From: Propionivibrio sp.
GTDB taxonomy: Bacteria > Pseudomonadota > Gammaproteobacteria > Burkholderiales > Rhodocyclaceae
Length of the DNA: 7,528 bases
Reading direction: 5' to 3'
NCBI GenBank assembly: GCA_017990155.1
Contig: JAGNOM010000135.1
Coordinates: 1-7,528, forward strand
Every line of letters starts with the position of its first letter. The stretch's first letter is position 1. The notes under the pieces were generated by a model. That model did not search any database. It was not told the DNA's origin and worked only from the letters and a program-made list of their open reading frames with translations. The position numbers were made by a program, and so were the translations under genes. Positions 5,576 through 7,528 of the stretch are shown here, in pieces.

Positions 5576-5588
5576 CTGCAGCATGCAG
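5576..5588. promoter_or_regulatory. Palindrome CTGCA-N3-TGCAG at the proposed xylF start point
   Basis: Perfect inverted arms CTGCA (5576-5580) and TGCAG (5584-5588) overlap the predicted transcription start. That is a classic position for a repressor operator and a candidate site for the upstream ROK regulator. This is inferred from position and symmetry only. Confidence 0.4.
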
Positions 5589-5599
5589 ATGGCCTAGTT

Positions 5600-5616
5600 G
5601 GAAGGTTCAGCCTTCC
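5600..5616 (+). promoter_or_regulatory. Leader hairpin before the xylF ribosome binding site
   Basis: GGAAGG (5600-5605) and CCTTCC (5611-5616) pair around TTCAG, and can be extended by two T-G pairs. The hairpin ends 14 bases before the strong AGGAGA (5631-5636) of xylF, so it may protect the mRNA 5' end without blocking the ribosome site. Confidence 0.45.
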
Positions 5617-5641
5617 GGTATTTAAATCAAAGGAGACCCAG

Positions 5642-6649
5642 ATGAGCCGTTTTACAGTTCGCCGTACCCTTTTGGCAGTACTTGCCGCATCCGCTGCTTG
5701 CGTGTCCCTGCCCGCTTTTGCCTCCAAGGAAAAGCCCGTTATCGGTTTCTCGATTGACGACTTGCGCGTTGAGCGCTGGGCACGTGACCGCGATTATTTC
5801 ATCGCAGCCGCCAAGGGCCTCGGCGCAGAAGTCAGCGTTCAATCGGCTGATGGCGACAGCGCCAAGCAAGTCGCTCAGATCGAAAACCTGATCTCCAAGA
5901 AGGTTGACGTTCTCGTGATCGTTCCAAAGGATCAATCGACCCTGACCAACGTTCTGAAGGAAGCCAAGAAAGCCGGTATCAAGGTTGTTTCGTATGACCG
6001 CCTGATCAAGAGCCCGGACGTTGATGTCTACATCTCGTTCGACAACTACCGCGTTGGCCAGATGCAAGGCGCTGCGCTGATGAAGGCTCTGCCAAAGGGC
6101 AGCATCTACGTCATGAGCGGCGACCCTGGCGACAACAACGCCAAGCTGTTCAAGGCTGGCGCGCTCTCCGAGATCGACCCGTTCGTCAAGAAGGGCGACA
6201 TCAAGATCCTGGGCGAGCAAGCAGTCAAGGATTGGCTGCCGGCTAATGCATTGTCCATCGCCGAAAACGTGCTGACGCAGTTCAACAACAAGATCGACGG
6301 CTTCCTCGGGCCCAACGACGGCACTGCTGGCGGCATCATCCAGGCTCTGGCTGGCCAAAAGCTGGCTGGCAAAGTTCCGGTCACCGGCCAGGACGCCGAG
6401 CTTGCTGCTGTCAAGCGCATCATCGCTGGCACGCAGACAATGACGGTCTACAAGTCGCTCAACCTGATCGCGACCGAAGCGGCCAAGTTGTCGGTTGCTC
6501 TGGTCAAGGGCGACGCGATCACGTACAAGTCGGAAAAGGCTGAAGGCGGCGTCAACCAGATCCTGCTTGATCCGATCGTCATCACCAAGGACAACGTCGA
6601 CTTCCTGGTCAAGGATGGCTTCTACACCAAGGCGCAACTCGGTATCTAA
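5642..6649 (+). CDS. xylF: D-xylose-binding periplasmic protein of the ABC importer
   Basis: The 335-residue product is the periplasmic binding protein that captures xylose and delivers it to XylGH. A Sec signal peptide is clear: basic MSRFTVRR, a hydrophobic stretch, then cleavage after AFA (about residue 27). The mature protein is a type I sugar-binding fold. Segments shared with E. coli XylF include SIDDLRVERW (37-46), SYDRL (117-121), YISFDN (130-135), DNNAKLF (164-170), GQDAELA (249-255) and GTQTMTVYK (263-271); several of these contact the sugar. Length is close to the E. coli protein (about 330). The start at 5642 is fixed by the signal peptide and by AGGAGA 5 bases upstream; the same frame stays open back to an ATG at 5492, but that extension is non-coding leader. 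Assignment to xylose rather than another sugar is strong. Confidence 0.95.
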   Translation: MSRFTVRRTLLAVLAASAACVSLPAFASKEKPVIGFSIDDLRVERWARDRDYFIAAAKGLGAEVSVQSADGDSAKQVAQIENLISKKVDVLVIVPKDQSTLTNVLKEAKKAGIKVVSYDRLIKSPDVDVYISFDNYRVGQMQGAALMKALPKGSIYVMSGDPGDNNAKLFKAGALSEIDPFVKKGDIKILGEQAVKDWLPANALSIAENVLTQFNNKIDGFLGPNDGTAGGIIQALAGQKLAGKVPVTGQDAELAAVKRIIAGTQTMTVYKSLNLIATEAAKLSVALVKGDAITYKSEKAEGGVNQILLDPIVITKDNVDFLVKDGFYTKAQLGI

Positions 6650-6680
6650 TACTGGTTAGAATAGTTAGTCGTTGTGTTTT

Positions 6681-6710
6681 GCAGGCAGACTGCCCCGGCA
6701 GTCTGCCTGT
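6681..6710 (+). promoter_or_regulatory. Intercistronic stem-loop between xylF and xylG (first)
   Basis: CAGGCAGACTGCC (6682-6694) and GGCAGTCTGCCTG (6697-6709) are perfect 13-base arms with a two-base centre, extendable by a G-U pair. Only TTT follows, so termination would be partial. Such stems after a binding-protein gene typically stabilise its mRNA and reduce transcription into the ATPase and permease genes. Confidence 0.75.
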
Positions 6711-6718
6711 TTCTACCG

Positions 6719-6739
6719 AAGCAGGCGTTCTTCCTGCTT
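6719..6739 (+). promoter_or_regulatory. Second stem-loop before xylG
   Basis: AAGCAGG (6719-6725) and CCTGCTT (6733-6739) form a 7-bp stem with a 7-base loop, nine bases after the first stem. The arms resemble those of the first hairpin, so GCCTGT (6705-6710) could instead pair with GCAGGC (6721-6726), disrupting both stems. Confidence 0.55.
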
Positions 6740-6774
6740 TGTCGCTGCAAACAAATCTTTTATAGCGGGGAATC

Positions 6775-7528
6775 ATGTCCGAATATCTTTTGGATATGCG
6801 AGGGATCGTCAAGGACTTCAATGGCGTGAAAGCGCTGGACGGGATCGATCTCAAGGTACGCGCAGGCGAAATCGTGGGCTTGTGCGGCGAGAACGGCGCA
6901 GGCAAATCGACGCTGATGAAAGTCCTGTCGGCCGTGTATCCGTACGGCACCTGGGAAGGTCAGATCTTCTGGGAAGGCAAGGAACTCAAGGCCGAAACCA
7001 TTCGCCAGACGGAAGAGGCCGGCATCGTCATCATCCACCAGGAACTGATGCTCGTCCCCCAGCTCTCCGTCGCCGAGAACATCTTCATGGGCAACGAGAT
7101 CAAGCTGCCCGGCGGACTCATGAACTACTCGGCGATGTACCGGCGCTCCGAAGAGTTGATGGCCGAACTCAAGATGCCCGACGTCAACGTCGCCCTGCCC
7201 GTTTACCACTACGGTGGCGGTCACCAGCAGTTGATCGAGATCGCCAAGGCGATCAACAAAAAGGCCAAACTCCTGATTCTCGATGAACCGACGTCGTCAT
7301 TGACCAAGTCCGAGACCGCCATTCTGCTCGACATCATCCGCGACCTGAAACGCAAAGGCGTGGCCTGCGTGATGATCTCACACAAACTCGACGAAGTCGC
7401 CGCCGTCTGCGACACCGTCAGCGTCATCCGTGACGGCACGCACGTCGGTACCCGTCCGATGAGCGAGCTCGACACCAACGAGATCATCACCATGATGGTC
7501 GGCCGCGAAATCAAGAACCTGTTCCCGC
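6775..7528 (+). CDS. xylG: Xylose ABC transporter ATP-binding protein, 3' end beyond window
   Basis: The first 251 residues of a double-cassette sugar ATPase are present; the family is about 510 residues, so the second cassette lies beyond the edge. It powers xylose import at the inner membrane together with XylF and the permease XylH. Cassette one is complete: Walker [10 protein letters not shown] (38-46), Q-loop HQE (88-90), signature YGGGHQQ (146-152), Walker B LLILDEPT (166-173) and switch His203 in ISHKLDEV. The segment MVGREI (241-246) closes the cassette, as in E. coli XylG. The start at 6775 has GGGGA 5 bases upstream and gives the usual [10 protein letters not shown]. The last signature residue is His rather than Gln. 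The gene follows xylF by 125 bases containing two stem-loops. Confidence 0.95.
   Translation, partial: MSEYLLDMRGIVKDFNGVKALDGIDLKVRAGEIVGLCGENGAGKSTLMKVLSAVYPYGTWEGQIFWEGKELKAETIRQTEEAGIVIIHQELMLVPQLSVAENIFMGNEIKLPGGLMNYSAMYRRSEELMAELKMPDVNVALPVYHYGGGHQQLIEIAKAINKKAKLLILDEPTSSLTKSETAILLDIIRDLKRKGVACVMISHKLDEVAAVCDTVSVIRDGTHVGTRPMSELDTNEIITMMVGREIKNLFP

Larger units (their letters stand above)
4834..5641. other. 808-base region between the regulator and xylF without an intact gene
   Basis: The first 130 bases are AT-rich, with no clear terminator after the regulator. Further on are a possible promoter, a palindrome, a xylulokinase-like gene start that breaks off, a terminator, a nested inverted repeat, a triple 8-base repeat and the xylF promoter and leader; each is listed separately. 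No open frame here looks like a complete gene. Confidence 0.7.

Noticed and set aside
5492..5641. N-terminal extension of XylF from the ATG at 5492
   Set aside because: The extra 50 residues precede a complete Sec signal peptide and a strong ribosome site at 5631, so the extension is untranslated leader and upstream repeat sequence.
5627..6637. 336-codon minus-strand frame opposite xylF
   Set aside because: xylF is certain on the plus strand, and the antisense product, rich in Asp, Val and Leu, is typical of a codon-bias shadow.
1..7528. CRISPR array, insertion sequence or phage genes
   Set aside because: No regularly spaced repeats, transposase, integrase or phage proteins could be seen in either strand.

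Overview
The window looks like a chromosomal segment of a betaproteobacterium, probably Burkholderiales or a near relative. The basis is the protein family types, the fairly high GC content, and an aspartokinase gene followed on the same strand by tRNA-Ser(GCU), an arrangement I associate with that class. This placement rests on recalled protein resemblance, not on a search. Everything recognised belongs to known families; I found no clear new multi-gene system. The most interesting parts are non-coding or decayed sequences around the xylose genes.

Left part (1-746): an IHF beta-type DNA-bending protein gene on the plus strand, outside the usual rpsA context, then about 180 bases without a gene. 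This is followed by a strong minus-strand terminator that closes the tRNA gene. Next (747-2376) come tRNA-Ser(GCU) and lysC on the minus strand. The tRNA has its own near-consensus promoter with a GC-rich discriminator, placed just after the lysC stop codon. lysC has no terminator of its own, so its mRNA probably runs through the tRNA to the same terminator. LysC also shows a well-placed internal start for a separate regulatory subunit.

Middle part (2250-3423): a divergent single-gene unit encodes a 100-residue helix-turn-helix protein with a lysine-rich tail and ends at a strong terminator. It is followed by queD, a pterin synthase of queuosine precursor synthesis, with its own -10 box.

Right part (3549-7528) is a xylose uptake locus on the plus strand. 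It holds a ROK-family regulator with a winged helix, then an 808-base stretch without an intact gene, then xylF (periplasmic xylose-binding protein) and the first half of xylG (transporter ATPase, cut by the window end). A permease gene, xylH, would be expected just beyond. The regulator is the natural candidate to sense xylose and control xylFG(H). The 808-base stretch has a perfect Shine-Dalgarno followed by nine residues resembling the start of a xylulokinase, which then break off. It also has a terminator, a nested inverted repeat of about 70 bases, a triple 8-base repeat, and a likely xylF promoter with a palindrome at its start point. Two stem-loops separate xylF from xylG and probably set the ratio of binding protein to ATPase.
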